From positions 248,001 through 312,000 of the forward strand of contig JACATO010000043.1 in the NCBI GenBank assembly GCA_018389105.1: a DNA stretch of 64,000 nt, given 5' to 3'. A program made the translations under genes and the position numbers. Positions 22,401-35,211 of the stretch are shown in pieces (position 1 is the first letter of the stretch; every line of letters begins with the position of its first letter). This stretch comes from Nautilus pompilius (Eukaryota > Mollusca > Cephalopoda > Nautilida > Nautilidae). The notes beneath the pieces are model-generated. The model saw only the letters and a list, made by a program, of their open reading frames with translations, had not been told where the DNA came from and did not search any database.

Positions 22401-25400
22401 ATATTTACATTGACGCCACTGTTATTAGTCTTTCCACACTTTTTTCTATTGCAAGCTTCTGTTTCTCTAGCTGACTATGTCGGTCTGTCTGACAGTTGCT
22501 GTTTTTAGATTGTAGATATTCAGTGTGAAAAAGAAATTTTGATTTCTATAATTATAATGACTAAAACTGAGAGAAAATAGTCATCCATTGAATAATGATT
22601 CACTGTTGAAGAAACAAATAAACCACACTGTATTTTTTTACTGTAAGATATGTCTGAAACTTACTCTGTACATACCTTTCTTTTAGGAAGAATACATCGC
22701 TGTACATTTTTCAACAATTTATTGAAATTTTACATGGATGCTACCTAGATCAAGATCTATGCAAATAAGGTTGTTTCATAACTTGGGTGGTTATAGACTT
22801 TCAGAAAACTACAGAAGTTATTGTTTTTCTTAATTTATTTTAAAACAATGTCAGAAAATACCTGATCATATCGCTTCAAGTTGTTTAAATAAGATCCAGA
22901 TTTTCTGATGGCGATTTTCCTTATTAGTGCTGCTATTAAGCCACAATTTCTGATAAATCTGAGTGGGGGATGGGGCATGCTATAATTCTCATAATGAGTT
23001 AATTTGATATTATTTGTTTTGCATGTAGCAGAAAGCAGAGAGAACTTCCAACCTTTAGTTTATTGTAGATGTCTGGCTACACCAAAGCACTGCACATTGA
23101 TTATATGCATATTATAATTAGGCACTTATTGAAATGATAAAAGAAACAGCTCTTAAAAATTACTGTTTTTTTTTTTAACTCTTATTCAGTTTTTGGGAGA
23201 TATCTGTGGTTCAAGGATAATTTCTCTTTAGAGATGAAAGCCATACATATGCCCCAAACAGCATCCATTAATTTTTTTTTCATTTGGCCGGCTCCAGTTG
23301 ATCACAGTGGATTTTTATGTCATTGTCTAAAGATGTCAGTAAACAGTAATTAAATCTAAATCAGTGCTATCATAAATTAATTAATTTGATAATGTATTGT
23401 TGATTCTTCTAAGTTATAAGACACCAGACATTTTGGGAGAAATGGAATAGTTTTGGGGTATTCAATTACTACTGTTAAAGTACGGTAGATGCGTGATTAT
23501 AATATATACTCATTTTAAAGTTTCTCTCACTTTACCTCCAACAACCTTACTAGTAAATCTCATTTGTGGATATGTTAAGATGTTGAACATTTCTGATTTC
23601 ATCTCTTGGACATCACATTTGGAACATGATAAATTGCAAGTGACATGTCTAGAGTCAATATATAATTTGATATACAAAAAAATAAAGACTAAAAGTTTTT
23701 TTTTTCTGTTCAGAACACAAATAATTTACAGTAATTATCTAATTCTTGTTTAATTTTATACATTTTTCTTTTAAACTTACTCAACCACTTAAAAAATGCA
23801 ACACCTTGTTATATCAGCTATGATAAACAGAGAGAGAGATGTGAAAATTGACAGGAATTTTGAGTTCAAATATTAATGAATGTCTGAGAAGATGGTTTAT
23901 TGCTTACTGTTTGTCTCCCTTGTCACTACCTGATAAGGCCACCTCTTGCTATGATGCATCAAATCCATGATTCACACTGATATATCCATCATATTCTGGG
24001 TGATCTACAACTGTTGTAACATTCTGGTAAACAAAGAAAATCTTTTGACGTAGTCTTCAACTTGTTTTTATAAGTTAATGAAACATCCAATTATATCAAC
24101 TGAATTATTTACACCTGTAGTTTTAATTAATGTTTTTTAAGCAGAAACAACCTAAAATTCCTGGTAGCATTAGTAAAAAAAAAAACAACCACTGCATTAA
24201 AAATTTGAAGGTACACAGCTTCAAGACCAACAGGCCACTTGTACACCATCAAAAAAAATAGAAGCACTTTCTGAAAAATTAACATCGTACTAAAAAAAAT
24301 AGGACTAAACTATGCTGATGGGGAAAGGCTGACAAAAACAATCCACTGCTTTTCATAAATAACTCCAATAGTTTAATATACTTAACCTTAAATCTGATAA
24401 GTGATATTATTTCCCAGAATGCAGTCATCTCAATCTTGTTTTGTACTTCATTTCCTTTATATATCAGATTTATGTGTAAACGTAGATAATGAATCCCTTT
24501 TTTTTAAAATCTGACAATGGAAAGTAATGTTAAATTAAAGAGTTATGCTAGTTTTTAAATTCTTTGCTGCTGTTGTGGAAGGGCATACATATAACTTGTT
24601 TACCAGCAGTAAGATTACATTTTTTAAACATAAATGTGATGTAATTTTAAAGTAATCTTATGTATTTTTTAACATTCTAGCTATAGTTATTGACAAAAAA
24701 GCAGGAAGTACCTCTGCCCAATCCTTCTGAAGCAACTACTCAAAGCATTCTTAAAATAATTTAACACTATCACATTTTACCACTGTACAAGGTCGACTAT
24801 TCCATATGTTCACAATTCTATTACTGATAAACCTCTGGTTGTGACCACTTGTATTTGTGGGCCTGCAGTGATAAAAGACAATTTATTTATCTATGCATCC
24901 TTTACCTTACACGCTTCAATTAAATCATCCTGTAATTTTTGCTATACTCCCAGTTTGTTTTTGTATAAGATGGCTGAATTACAATTTATATAAGGATGTT
25001 GCTCAGAATTGTGAATAGCACAAGTAGAATTGCTCACCAGAGCGCTATCTGGACAACTGATGTACCTAGCTCCAATATGAGTGAAACTGATTAAGTGACT
25101 ATAAAAAATTACTGTACTCTGGTTTTTTTGCAGTACATTTCTACTTTGAAATCGCTACTTAACAGCAGCAGCAACACTCGAGCTGTCACACTGATTCATG
25201 ATGACTGCGGGAAATAAATGTCTGATACATATTACAATGGAAGCAAACTAAATTTAACCAATCAAACATTACAATTAAGAACTGACTTGAATTATCTCAC
25301 TTTCTCTTTTTCATTTATTCTTTACATAAGTTCCAAGATTTCTGGGTGCAATGTTTTATAATTATTTTTAGTTGTATGCACAAACATTTATTTTATCAGA

Positions 25401-25502
25401 AATACATTTTTCTCTTGAATTGTTTTGTCCTCGACCAGATTTCATTTAAGTATTTTTAGTACAAGGTTGTGGAGCTAAGCTAAGCTCAGGATGTTTACAC
25501 AT

Positions 25503-25523
25503 ACAGGGGTGGCCAAAGTTATT
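25503..25523 (+). repeat. Lone Tc1-type terminal repeat
   Basis: TACAGGGGTGGCCAAAGTTA at this site resembles TACAGTGGTGGCCAAAATTA at 43422, beginning with TA and the CAGTGGTGGCCAAA motif usual for Tc1-family termini. No partner terminus was found nearby. Confidence 0.5.
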
Positions 25524-25989
25524 GTATCACTTTGTTTTTAACAAAATAATGAGTATTCATACGCTATAAAAATGGATTTTAAACATAACAAAGCATTTAA
25601 TATTTATACAACATATTTACCAGGGAATTTCAAATAAAGCTGGTATGCACAAGATATGTTTGTATTTTAACTGCTGAAGAAGCAATTGATACTGGCTGGT
25701 TGAAACAAAAGTATCAGATTTCCAGTAAAAATATTGATTTACAAATGTAATCAAGAACATTAAATGCATTTACAATAGGAAAGAAGAAATAACAACTTGT
25801 AAAAGCTTTTTGATTTTGTTATATTGTAGAAATGCTTACCAAATATTTAGTAATTAGAAATGTTTATTTTTCCTATATTATTGCTTTAAATCTGGCAATT
25901 TTAAAATATTATATAAATAAATTTATATAACTTCCATTCTCATAACTTATTATTTTTTGTACCCTATATTCTTGATATCTGAATGTACA

Positions 25990-26270
25990 ACAGATGGCTG
26001 CATGCATAACATGTTAGCCTGCTACAGCTAAGGGTTTGAGTCTCTTCTCTGCTCAGCTATAGGAGCAAACTAGAGGAGTTCTGGTAGGAACTTACCAGTG
26101 TATGTTCAAAAAGGGGACTTCCATGGATATTCTTGAAAGAAAAATTATAGTTTCAAAGGCTCTCAAGTGTTTGGCCCAGCAGAGCTGACTGACCTGTGTA
26201 CTCTGCAATATAGAACAGTTCCCCATGTCACGGGCAGTTGAGGGAGCATCAGAAGAACATCTAAACTATC
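25990..26270 (+). repeat. tRNA-derived SINE copy with conserved core
   Basis: A tRNA-like head with box-B-like 'gggtttgagtctc' near 26035 is followed by 'gaggagttctggtaggaact' near 26075, the same core as in the copies at 8450, 31240 and 52010. Confidence 0.6.
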
Positions 26271-28689
26271 CCCAATAACAAATACTTTGTGATAGGAAAT
26301 TTAAGGATGGAATAGTTAAACAAGCACATAGCTTTAGAAAACCAAACAGCATATTTTGAGATAAACATGGGTGACTAATTTTGTGCAGTAAGTTTCATTT
26401 GCATAGGTGATATGTATTTTAAAAAAGTAAATTGATATAAAATATAATTTTATAACTGCAAATAAAGGAGCTCAGTCAGAAGGCTACATTTTAGTTATGA
26501 GAATTATGCAGTTTTGTTATTTTTAATATAATAAAATGACTAAGTGTTAAGAAATTAAATTATTATCATAAATAGATTATTTCTTATGTGTTTGTTTATG
26601 TGGTAGACTCATTTACAGTCACAGAGATTGGCTGAGAAGCCTTTGACCTTTAATTCATCAGCTACAGTGTGTTGGATGCCATAGTCATGAGGTTGAACCA
26701 CAGGAAATTTGTCATTTCTTTGTCCTTAAAAATACTTCATATGATGTCTCCATGAGAGGTTTACTAATAATACACAAGTAATCTGTTACTAGAAGATTTT
26801 AAAGACAAAGCGGGGCTGTTGTTCACGCTTGGATTTGAACCTATTTCTTTCCTTTCAGATCCTAAGCATGGCATGATCTTATAGAGAGAAGCATGATGGT
26901 GATCTTCAGATTTTTACTTAATAGCAGGAAACTATAAACTTGAGAGGTGAAGTTTGTAGACCAGAGCTTGCAAACATTTCCAGCTGCTGAGATACTCAAT
27001 GAGGTCATTAGCAAGCAAAGTTATGAAGTTGTGTGTGTGTGCACTGTTAAAGTTACTTCTCATCATCTTTTATAGGCTGGACCCATCTCTATGAAAAAGC
27101 ATGTCAAATAATTTAAAAAAAGTAAGAAATTGAAATATGTGGCAAAATTTATTTAAAAAAAGACTTATTTTATTAGAAGGCAATAGCCATAAATAAGGAA
27201 GTATAAAAGTAAATAAATAAATCAAGCAAACCCAATAGAGTAACAAGAATTTATTGGTTTTGTAAAATCCTTTCACGATGGGTCATGCATATGTTGTATC
27301 TGTCTTAGTTACATAAAAACAAATGGCTGTTTGTTTGCTTTTACATTTTTACTACAGATTTACAAAAACCACGCTAATATACTATGAAATGTGAGAAGAT
27401 TGAATGAAATCTTAATACTGTATTTGCTTAAGTATTACAAATATTTTATAGAAATTAATTTTATATGGAGTTCTTTTAGCTTAGCGATGTTGGAATTGTA
27501 CTGCAAAGAGAATGTAAATGTCAGTGCAGCTTGGATTTCTGAGATGCAATGTTTCCAAAGGTTAAAATAGGCAGTTTATAATAACAATACTTTTGGTATG
27601 TTCCCGAAACTTATCATGAGCGAGCAAGTGTGTTTATAATTATACTGCTGAAACCTATAGGTTGTTGCTGAAATTCTAATCTGATAGTTGGTGGCCTCCT
27701 GTGCACAGCAAGGCACAACGTTCAAAACAGAACTGTCTTTCTTACACAGGAGGGAAATGTCAAAGTTTCTTGGTGTGCAGGACTAATTACTGTGGGTATC
27801 ATTTTCATTCTACAACAAAAATTTAATGTTTGCCTAATTATATTTGGGAACTTATGCCAACTTGGCAGGCCATGATAAATTGGACAGCTATGGTCTGATG
27901 TCCTGTTACCCCATCCTTTAACTTTCCTTTTGAAGAACTATCAACCCTTAAAGTGCTGAATGAATAACTTCCCTTATAAAAATAACAATTTGCTACTTAC
28001 TCTTTTCTTGCTTTTCTGTGAAACTAGACCTGATGCTCAGATTCTCCTATAAAATCTCAGAAAAGAACTTAACTTGTTGATCAACTGATAATACATTTAA
28101 ATTCTGGGCAATGCAGCGATTTGTCATTAAACAGTACAATGTGTGCAGCAAACCCCCATTTGGAGCGTCCATCCTTTTAGGGAGCACAAACTGATTTCTG
28201 TTATGGGAGATGCTTTGTTATAGAAAAGCTTTGTGCCATCAGTCTATTAGTACAAATGATCTTTCAGTAAATGGCCCTATTAATGCAGAAACACCAGTCT
28301 TAGAACTATGTAAAGTTTGCTTGATTTGTTAACTCAATGAAAATGAGCTTCAACCTATTCTATATTTTTACCAAAAATGGCAATATACAGTGAACCTACA
28401 TTTTTATAGATAACTGATTCCAGAGTACAACTACCACTGCTGATCCTTTCCAAAATTATTTCTTCACTTGGTGAGACAGAGTTGGGCTTTGAATGAAAAG
28501 TCAACGAGGATCACATGATATCAATTTTTCCATTGGATTTTTAACTTGTTGAGTTCTCCAGATTAATGTGCCAGAGTTTATCAGCAACAAAATTCAGAAC
28601 TATATTCTTGGTAGGTTGTTGTTTTTTAGTGGTGATGGCATGAGTGATAGTCAAGATTCCAGTCTCAGCTTGTGTTATTGAACAGCAAC

Positions 28690-29010
28690 ATAGACACTCA
28701 GGATATCTATGCTGGCCAGCATCACAATGCACACACCTATAGCCAGAGTGGTACTGGTCTTCTCAGACAAATGCAGCATCCATTTACTGGATTGGCCACC
28801 CATATCACTGATTTGAATTTTATTGAACATTTATGGAATGATTGGGGTGTAAAGTGCAGCAACCATTGTGCCCACCTTTAAATGTCACTGAGTTGACAGG
28901 CATTGGAACAGTAAAGGACAGCCATACCAGCAGGTCAGGTGAGATCTGCCAGTCAATACATTGCCAACTAAATGCAAGTGTGTCTTAAGAACTGAATACA
29001 TGGCCACTGT
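28690..29010 (+). pseudogene. Tc1-like transposase C-terminal relic
   Basis: Two frames together reproduce the end of a Tc1 DDE domain: 'QHHNAHTYSQ' (family QxDNARPH), then 'SIHLLDWPPIS' in the next frame, then 'TDLNFIEHLWNDWG' (family SPDLNPIEHLWD). 'MPTKCKCVLRTE' near 28961 matches the family's closing 'SMP.RC..V....G'. Frameshifts and stops are present. The upstream two thirds were not found. Confidence 0.7.
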
Positions 29011-30110
29011 GAAATTAGCATTTGTAATGGACCTGTTCATGTCTGTCATTAGACTGTCAGTTGTTGGATGTCATATATGTATAAAGAAACCTAACTGTTT
29101 TATAAATAACTTCATTTTTTATACTTCTGAGAATACTCGTTACAAGGATTTGAAAAGTGATGGAATTTTTTATCTATCTATGTAAAGTTTGTAGAATATC
29201 GGATAGTGTATTTTTGTTGTTTTTTTTTCCATTTCTAGAAAGAATCCAAAATTAGGTTCTCGAATGAGTAATAACACATACTTTAGCAATAGCACAAAAT
29301 GTAATTTTTCACTTTTAATAGGACATTTTTTGCTATTTTATCAGAAATAGAGACCTGGTAATAAGTAGATTATTTCTTCATTCATAATGTTAATGATAAA
29401 CATGACATTTCTTGCTTTATATAGCCCCCCCCTTTTCTGCTCAGTTTGCCATAGAACAACCTTTCTTTTCCTGTTTGTTTTACTGATTTCAAAATATAGT
29501 TTGCTTCACTATACTTTAAATATTTGAATGCTAAGTTCCTCAAACATGAACAATTGGAAATGCAAAAAAAACAAAACAAAAAACTTTAATATTAATATTA
29601 TTCAGCTTCTATTTTTTTTTAAAAAAAAAATATATTTATAAAAGAATTATTAAGGTGCAAAACTATTTTCTCATAGGGTATATGTCAACTTAATGAAGAC
29701 ATTGATAAACACAGGTGTGTCCTGAGTATCTCTGAGATGAACTGGGCATGCTACAGCATCTTATCAGTTTGTGTTGACAATCCAGCAGGACAAAAATTCT
29801 GGGTGTACACAGCAACATTATATAGGACAGTTATATCCTGAATCCTTGAACTGCCAAGATGTGTAATTCTTGGTAATTTCAATACATAGAGATATTTTTT
29901 TTTAAAAAGAAAAAAAAAAGTATTTAATTACAGTTGATTGAATTTTAATCTGTCATATTTTTAAATGTTACTAAAAATTACTAACGAAGGTAGAACTGTA
30001 ATTTCTTCATTTTAGCACCATTAACTTTGGGTCATGTAAAAGACATTGAAATATGAGGTCCAGGGACTAGTAGTTCTTGAAGCCTGGCTATAAATACCAA
30101 TAACACAGAC

Positions 30111-30129
30111 TGGTTGGTTGGTTGGTTGG
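30111..30129. repeat. (GGTT)n simple repeat
   Basis: About 4.5 units of TTGG/GGTT in a row. Confidence 0.85.
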
Positions 30130-31077
30130 ATAGCCAAGCAAAGACAAAGGTCAAGTCTGACTAACACCATTTTCAAACCTGTTTCTATTGTGTACTAGCC
30201 AAAGAAAAACTTGATATCAGCTTCAAACCTGGATCCATTATGTACCAGCCAAAGACCAGTCTGGTTTTGTATTGTAATAGCCAGATTGAGGCTAAGAAAT
30301 AATCAGCCTTACTCCAATGGACTGACATTTTACTGAGTAATTGAAGTCTTATTTTGAAGTAAAAATTCATTTTTCAAATAAAAATAAAGCTGAGAAATAA
30401 AATTACGATGGCAAATAATTTCAGGAAAATTATTTTAGCATTTTACACACTATGGTAAAATAATGTGAATAAAATCAATCCTAAAACTATAACATCATTT
30501 GTTGTCGTTATCATAATCACTAGGATTTTCCATTGTTGCTTATTTTATATAAAAACTGTCATTTTATTATTAGTGTTGCTGTTATTGTTAGCAGTATTTT
30601 TCTGTGTGAATACTCAGACATTTCTGACTCATCTTTTCAGGACAATGTTCAAATGGGACCCAAATGGAATAGCATCGATGTAATAGTATCCAGAATATTT
30701 TATTTGAACATCCCCAGCATTTTTATCCTCAATAAAATTTTAATCCTCTGGTTTGTGGACAAAGGGGATGAAATCATTACGGAATAATATAAAATTTGCT
30801 AGATCTTATTACTCATGGAGGGGCAAACTCCAGTACTGGTGATCTGAAACTCTAACTGTTGCGGATAAGACAGAATAAATAACTTTTCTCATTAATATTA
30901 ATCCCGTCTATGCTGACTCACTGATTGATTACTATTCTTGACACTGCTCATTATCCATTATTAGAATGGTCTTAGTAGAACATGATTTCCTACCTTTAGA
31001 TAATAAATTATTAAACAGAAATGTGTATACACTGATGTTCAAAATTATGAATCAGTCATAAAAAAAAAAAACATTTG

Positions 31078-31340
31078 GGTGGGGTGTGGTAGACAGCTGG
31101 ACTGCTGTAGAAGAGGGCCCCTAAGTTGGCTTCCTGCGCTGATTGCATGGCGCCGGTTTTTTCTTGCTCCTCTTTACTAGCTGGCCATGTGTGGAATTTT
31201 ACAGGCTCTCCAGTTGTCTCCCATATCTAAAATAAAAAATTCTAGTAGGGAACTTTTGCTACATAATCCATTCAAAGTAACTACACGAGTGTTATGGCAG
31301 GACTCAGCAATTCTTACGATACACAAGAGTTGCTGCTCTC
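31078..31340 (+). repeat. tRNA-derived SINE copy with conserved core
   Basis: Head 'gtggtagacagctggactgc', box-B-like 'taagttggcttcc' and core 'aaattctagtagggaacttt' near 31237. Same order as in the other copies. Confidence 0.6.
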
Positions 31341-31559
31341 ATTGCTCTCCTGATGTCCAACATCAGAAAAAAAAACACTGCTCTCTTGTCTTTTAAACAC
31401 TTTATTGTTAATCCCAAACCATTAATTGTAAATTGCTATCATTTCAAGCCTTTTCATTAAAATAGCTATACATGTGAATAACTATTTTGACCATCTTGTT
31501 CAGTAATATTTAAAAATATTGCCTTGTAAGTAACCAGCATTCTCCTTGAAAATAGTTCT

Positions 31560-32260
31560 ACAGCTGAGTGACATTGGTTAGACCTTTTACCTTTATTCCT
31601 AATGGGGTATAGATCTGGAGATGGAGAGGCAAGGGAACCTTGCTTTTAAGAAGTCCTGATTCTTTTGTAGCAAGATACTGTGTACTAATGTTTATAATTT
31701 GCTTCAGACCACATTATCTTGTTGTGGTATAAACCCATAACTCGTCAAATAATAAATGATGAAAGTGCATTATATTACAAATATTGTGACTGTGCAAATC
31801 CCATCAATTTTTAACAAGTTACCAGCAAAACAACCCTATGTTTGACTGTAAGACAAACAGATCTCCTTATACTCTTCTAGCAAACTGTTGTTACCTAGAC
31901 CCAAATACTTTAAACCACCTCTCATCAAACCATAATACTATTGCTTTAAGGCATAATTACTTGAGTATATTTTAAGTATTATTGAAATTGACTCTAGTGT
32001 TTATGTGCTTTTATTATTTGTTTGTCTTTTCCTTAAGGGCACCTGCTGCTTAGTGGTATCTTCTCTTGTTTCAGAGTATTAATCTCATGCTCCAAAGAAA
32101 TCATGATTCAACTTTAAAAACTGGATTATTGGTTTATTGTTTTGGAAGGCATCTAAGCAGTGCTGGTCCCAACTCACTGTTCTGGACATTCTTTGAGATA
32201 GTGTTCAACAGTTTCAGTCACTTAAAAGGGGCCACTTCTACCTATGAGCATAGAAATTAC
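31560..32260 (-). pseudogene. Tc1/mariner-type transposase relic
   Basis: The minus strand reads, from high to low coordinate, an HTH/linker remnant, then 'MVWFDERWFKVFGSR' (about 31935-31890, family SDESRFELFG, first catalytic Asp) and finally 'SPDLYPIRNKGK' (about 31620-31590, family SPDLNPIENLW with the third Asp). The segments lie in different frames with several stops. Termini are not clear; 'tacactgatgttcaaaatta' at 31027 may be one end. Confidence 0.6.
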
Positions 32261-33199
32261 CTGTCTGTCATCTGCTAATCTGTACTTGCACCCTGGGTAA
32301 TGTGAAAATATATGTACACATTTGTTTAGTTTAATTTCTTAAAATCAAGGTGCGTTTCACCTTCAATTCTACATAGATCCTTAATTGTTCAGTTGACATG
32401 TGCTATAAATCTCGAGCAGTCAACACCAGCTTGAAATTGAGGTAATTTAGTGGCGCTTTGATAATTTTTCCATTGCCTGGTAAGCCAACATGTCCCGACA
32501 ATCATTGCAATATAAAGTAAAACCACTTTCAAATAGCTCTGTGAACACATCATGTATCCTTTGCTCTTATAACTCCAGACCAGTTTTTCCAGCATTATTC
32601 AGAGATTGTAGGAAGGACTTACTGTCAGTGAGGATATTTACATGGAAGTGTAGCTCAAGTGAAAGCAGTTATTCTAAGCTGTATAAAAATCTAACTGGTT
32701 CGGATAACTCTGCCTGGTACTTCTACCTTATCTTCCTTTTCATCTAGTAAACTCATACACCACCAGACCTAAAACCATCATCTACTGCTCTATCTGTATA
32801 TATATATATTCATGCTGAGTCCTGAGATAACCTTGTAAATACTAAATGAAAGTGGTTGATGAGTTATGTGAACTGCAGTCCAGTCATCATTGTACAAAGA
32901 TAAATACATAAATAGATTTTCAACTTTATTCTGACCTTATTAACACTTTAATTGAGTTGAAGTGTGTTCTTTCTCCATGTTGCTTAATTGTATGTCTTTA
33001 CAAAAACTAACTTTGGTATACAATTTATATTTGTGATAATATGAAAAAAATTTTGATAATTAGAAAAAATATTTTAAAAATCTAACTGTTGGAAAATTAC
33101 TTAATAGACCATGTGAACAGGGAGAAATGCTTTTTGGCAGGTGATAAATACAGGTTAGTTAAGATTCTACATGATTAGATTTTTAAAAAAATATGTTTT

Positions 33200-33345
33200 T
33201 GGTAGTATAATTGTTAAATGAGCAAAATAAATTACTGGTAAATGTAGTTAATAGTTAAAGTATTATTATTAAACTTAAGAAATGTATCAATGGAAGTCAT
33301 TTATCTTTCAGAGGGCGACTTGCATAAACTATGATGGTTTCAAGC
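33200..33345. repeat. Dispersed repeat (copy 1)
   Basis: 'ttgttaa.tgag..aaataaattac' and about 95 bp later 'cttgcataaact.t.atgg' recur in the same order at 60545-60675. The family is unknown. Confidence 0.45.
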
Positions 33346-34585
33346 CTCCGCGTAATAACTAAACTAAATCAAACAAAACTAAGTAGTTTATCTGTTGTTC
33401 AACGGATTTAAAGAGATGGGAAGGAATTATGGTTAGTGTCAGCATCAGAAGAAGAATAAGAAATTAGATCATGCTTTTGGTTTGAAAAAATAGGGTCTTT
33501 CAAGACAAATTTTTACTATAATAATAAAATTGAACAACATACCATCTATAGCTCTAATCTATTTTAGGTTTTCTTTCTGTGACTACAAAACAATCATTTT
33601 CTCTGAGCTGTAATTTTAATGCAAATGCCACTAAAATAAAACTTAAGGTTTAGGAGAAATAGTTACTAAAATAGATAAATGACATTATTTTATCCACAAA
33701 AAACCTAAGATTCATAGAGAGAGATGTCATCTCCCATTAAATTATTTTAGACTTCTTTACTAAAGCGTGACTTTGTGGAATAGTCTTTGGACTGATTTTC
33801 CTGAAACTGGAAGTTGTTTTGGTTATTCTTTTCAAGAGAAGGTTGGAGAATTTATCCATGTGCATTTTCAAAAAAAGAGACTCATGTAAATCTTATACCC
33901 CTCACACTATTGAAATAACATAGGTTTATCTCCAGAGCGGATCGTTTGCTTCTGTAGCAAATTGATAATTCTTACAGCTTTCTGAGTTTTCTTAATAGTA
34001 GTAGCAGCAGCAGCAACGTTCGTTGATAGCTGAACCATCATCAATGAAATCTGTACAAACGTTTATTTTGTTGTATTCCTTCATCTGGTTAAAGGAAAGC
34101 TGGTGTCGTCTACGAAAACGCTTAAAGTTATACTATTAGTCATCCTCTCTCTCCCCTCCCTCCCTGGCATCATCCATCACCAGAGGACCACAGTTTAGTT
34201 AATGGTGCCAGTAGTGCCCTGTGGAATGCAGTCGGTTGTACCACGTAAATTCCCGTATCACTCAACTGTGAAGCTGTCACGCCTCACAGGCAGGCGGGTG
34301 TCAGGGGTAATAAAGGCTGCTGCCCCCCCCTACTATGCCATTAACCAATGCCCGACGGACTTTAAGGGGAATACCGTTTGACGTCATAAAGGGACTGGCG
34401 CACCACAGAAAATTCCGGTCTGTGCTGCAGGCCCCTCCCCACCTCCTCCACAACCATCCCCCGTGTGTGTGTAAAAGCGCGATTGTGTGCCCCCCCGGTA
34501 TTTCTCGGCGGCTTACAAACACAGCAGCCCCTTATACTACTGGAAGCAGGACTCGTGTCGCGCCGGAGGCCGGTAAATATAGCGG

Positions 34586-34590
34586 CCAAT
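34586..34590 (+). promoter_or_regulatory. CCAAT box candidate upstream of kindlin
   Basis: CCAAT lies in 'agcggccaatggga', a good NF-Y-type context (CCAATGG), about 485 bp before the kindlin ATG and inside the CpG-rich region. Confidence 0.35.
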
Positions 34591-35014
34591 GGGAACCCGG
34601 CTCTCCAGATATTCAATACATTTGCATGTCGAATACGCTTCCTAATAGGGACATTGCCGTCGCTGGATCGCCAGAAGGCGGAGGTGTCGAGAAGCCTTCT
34701 CCCCGCAGTTCCGCCACGGACAGGTTCCGTCCGGCCTTCACCCACAATACTCGGCATCGGCTCGTCCCCCCCGGGGGGTGGGGGCTGTCTGGATACGCTC
34801 GCGGACGGACGACGGACGTCTCTGACCGACCCACGTCGCTGCCGGACTTGGGTTTCGGGTTTTTAAATCCCCCTCCCCCTCCCCCAAACCGGAGGAGTTC
34901 TCCGGCTCAGCTGCTCTCTCCCCTCCTCTCCCCCCCCCTGCGGTGTGTTTAGTTCCTTCCCCCTCTATGCTGCCGGTCGGATCCGCGCCCGTTGTGGTGG
35001 GAAACATTCGGAAG

Positions 35015-35020
35015 TCAGTC
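35015..35020 (+). promoter_or_regulatory. Arthropod-type initiator candidate (TCAGTC)
   Basis: TCAGTC matches the arthropod Inr consensus TCAGTY. Starting at its A would give a 56-nt 5' UTR. A DPE-like GGTTAC at 35041 sits about three bases too close to be canonical. Confidence 0.3.
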
Positions 35021-35072
35021 CGGGGCTGAGGGTCGGCCAGGGTTACAGCAGGTATCTGCCGCGGGGGCCAGG

Positions 35073-35211
35073 ATGATCTCCGACGGCTGCATGGTGGACG
35101 ACTCGTGGGAGCTGACTATAATAGTGACCGACCTGCAAGTCGAGAAAACTTTGCGAGTCAAAGGTGACCTCCATATTGGAGGAGTCATGCTACAGTTGGT
35201 GGAGGCGCTCG
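35073..35211 (+). CDS. FERMT: Kindlin coding exon 1 (F0 domain start)
   Basis: ATG with context CCAGGATGA, then 46 codons plus one base, ending at donor GTAAGT (35212). It encodes '[20 protein letters not shown]' and '[14 protein letters not shown]'. Confidence 0.93.

Larger units (their letters stand above)
20287..34249. other. Intergenic region between TTC8 and kindlin
   Basis: About 14 kb without a recognisable host gene. It holds SINE-like copies (20400, 25990, 31078), a reverse-strand Tigger-like relic (21500-22400), Tc1-like relics (28690-29010 plus strand, 31560-32260 minus strand), a lone Tc1-type terminus (25503) and simple repeats. The remainder is AT-rich sequence with only short chance open frames. 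Confidence 0.7.

Noticed and set aside
34335..34952. 205-codon open frame in the CpG-rich region, with overlapping minus-strand frames
   Set aside because: High GC removes stops in several frames at once. The translation is Pro/Arg/Ser-rich without a recognisable domain and sits where the kindlin promoter is expected.
34992..35072. In-frame 27-codon extension upstream of the kindlin ATG
   Set aside because: It begins with TTG, not ATG, and the extra residues have no counterpart in kindlins. The ATG at 35073 fits the family start and has a good context.
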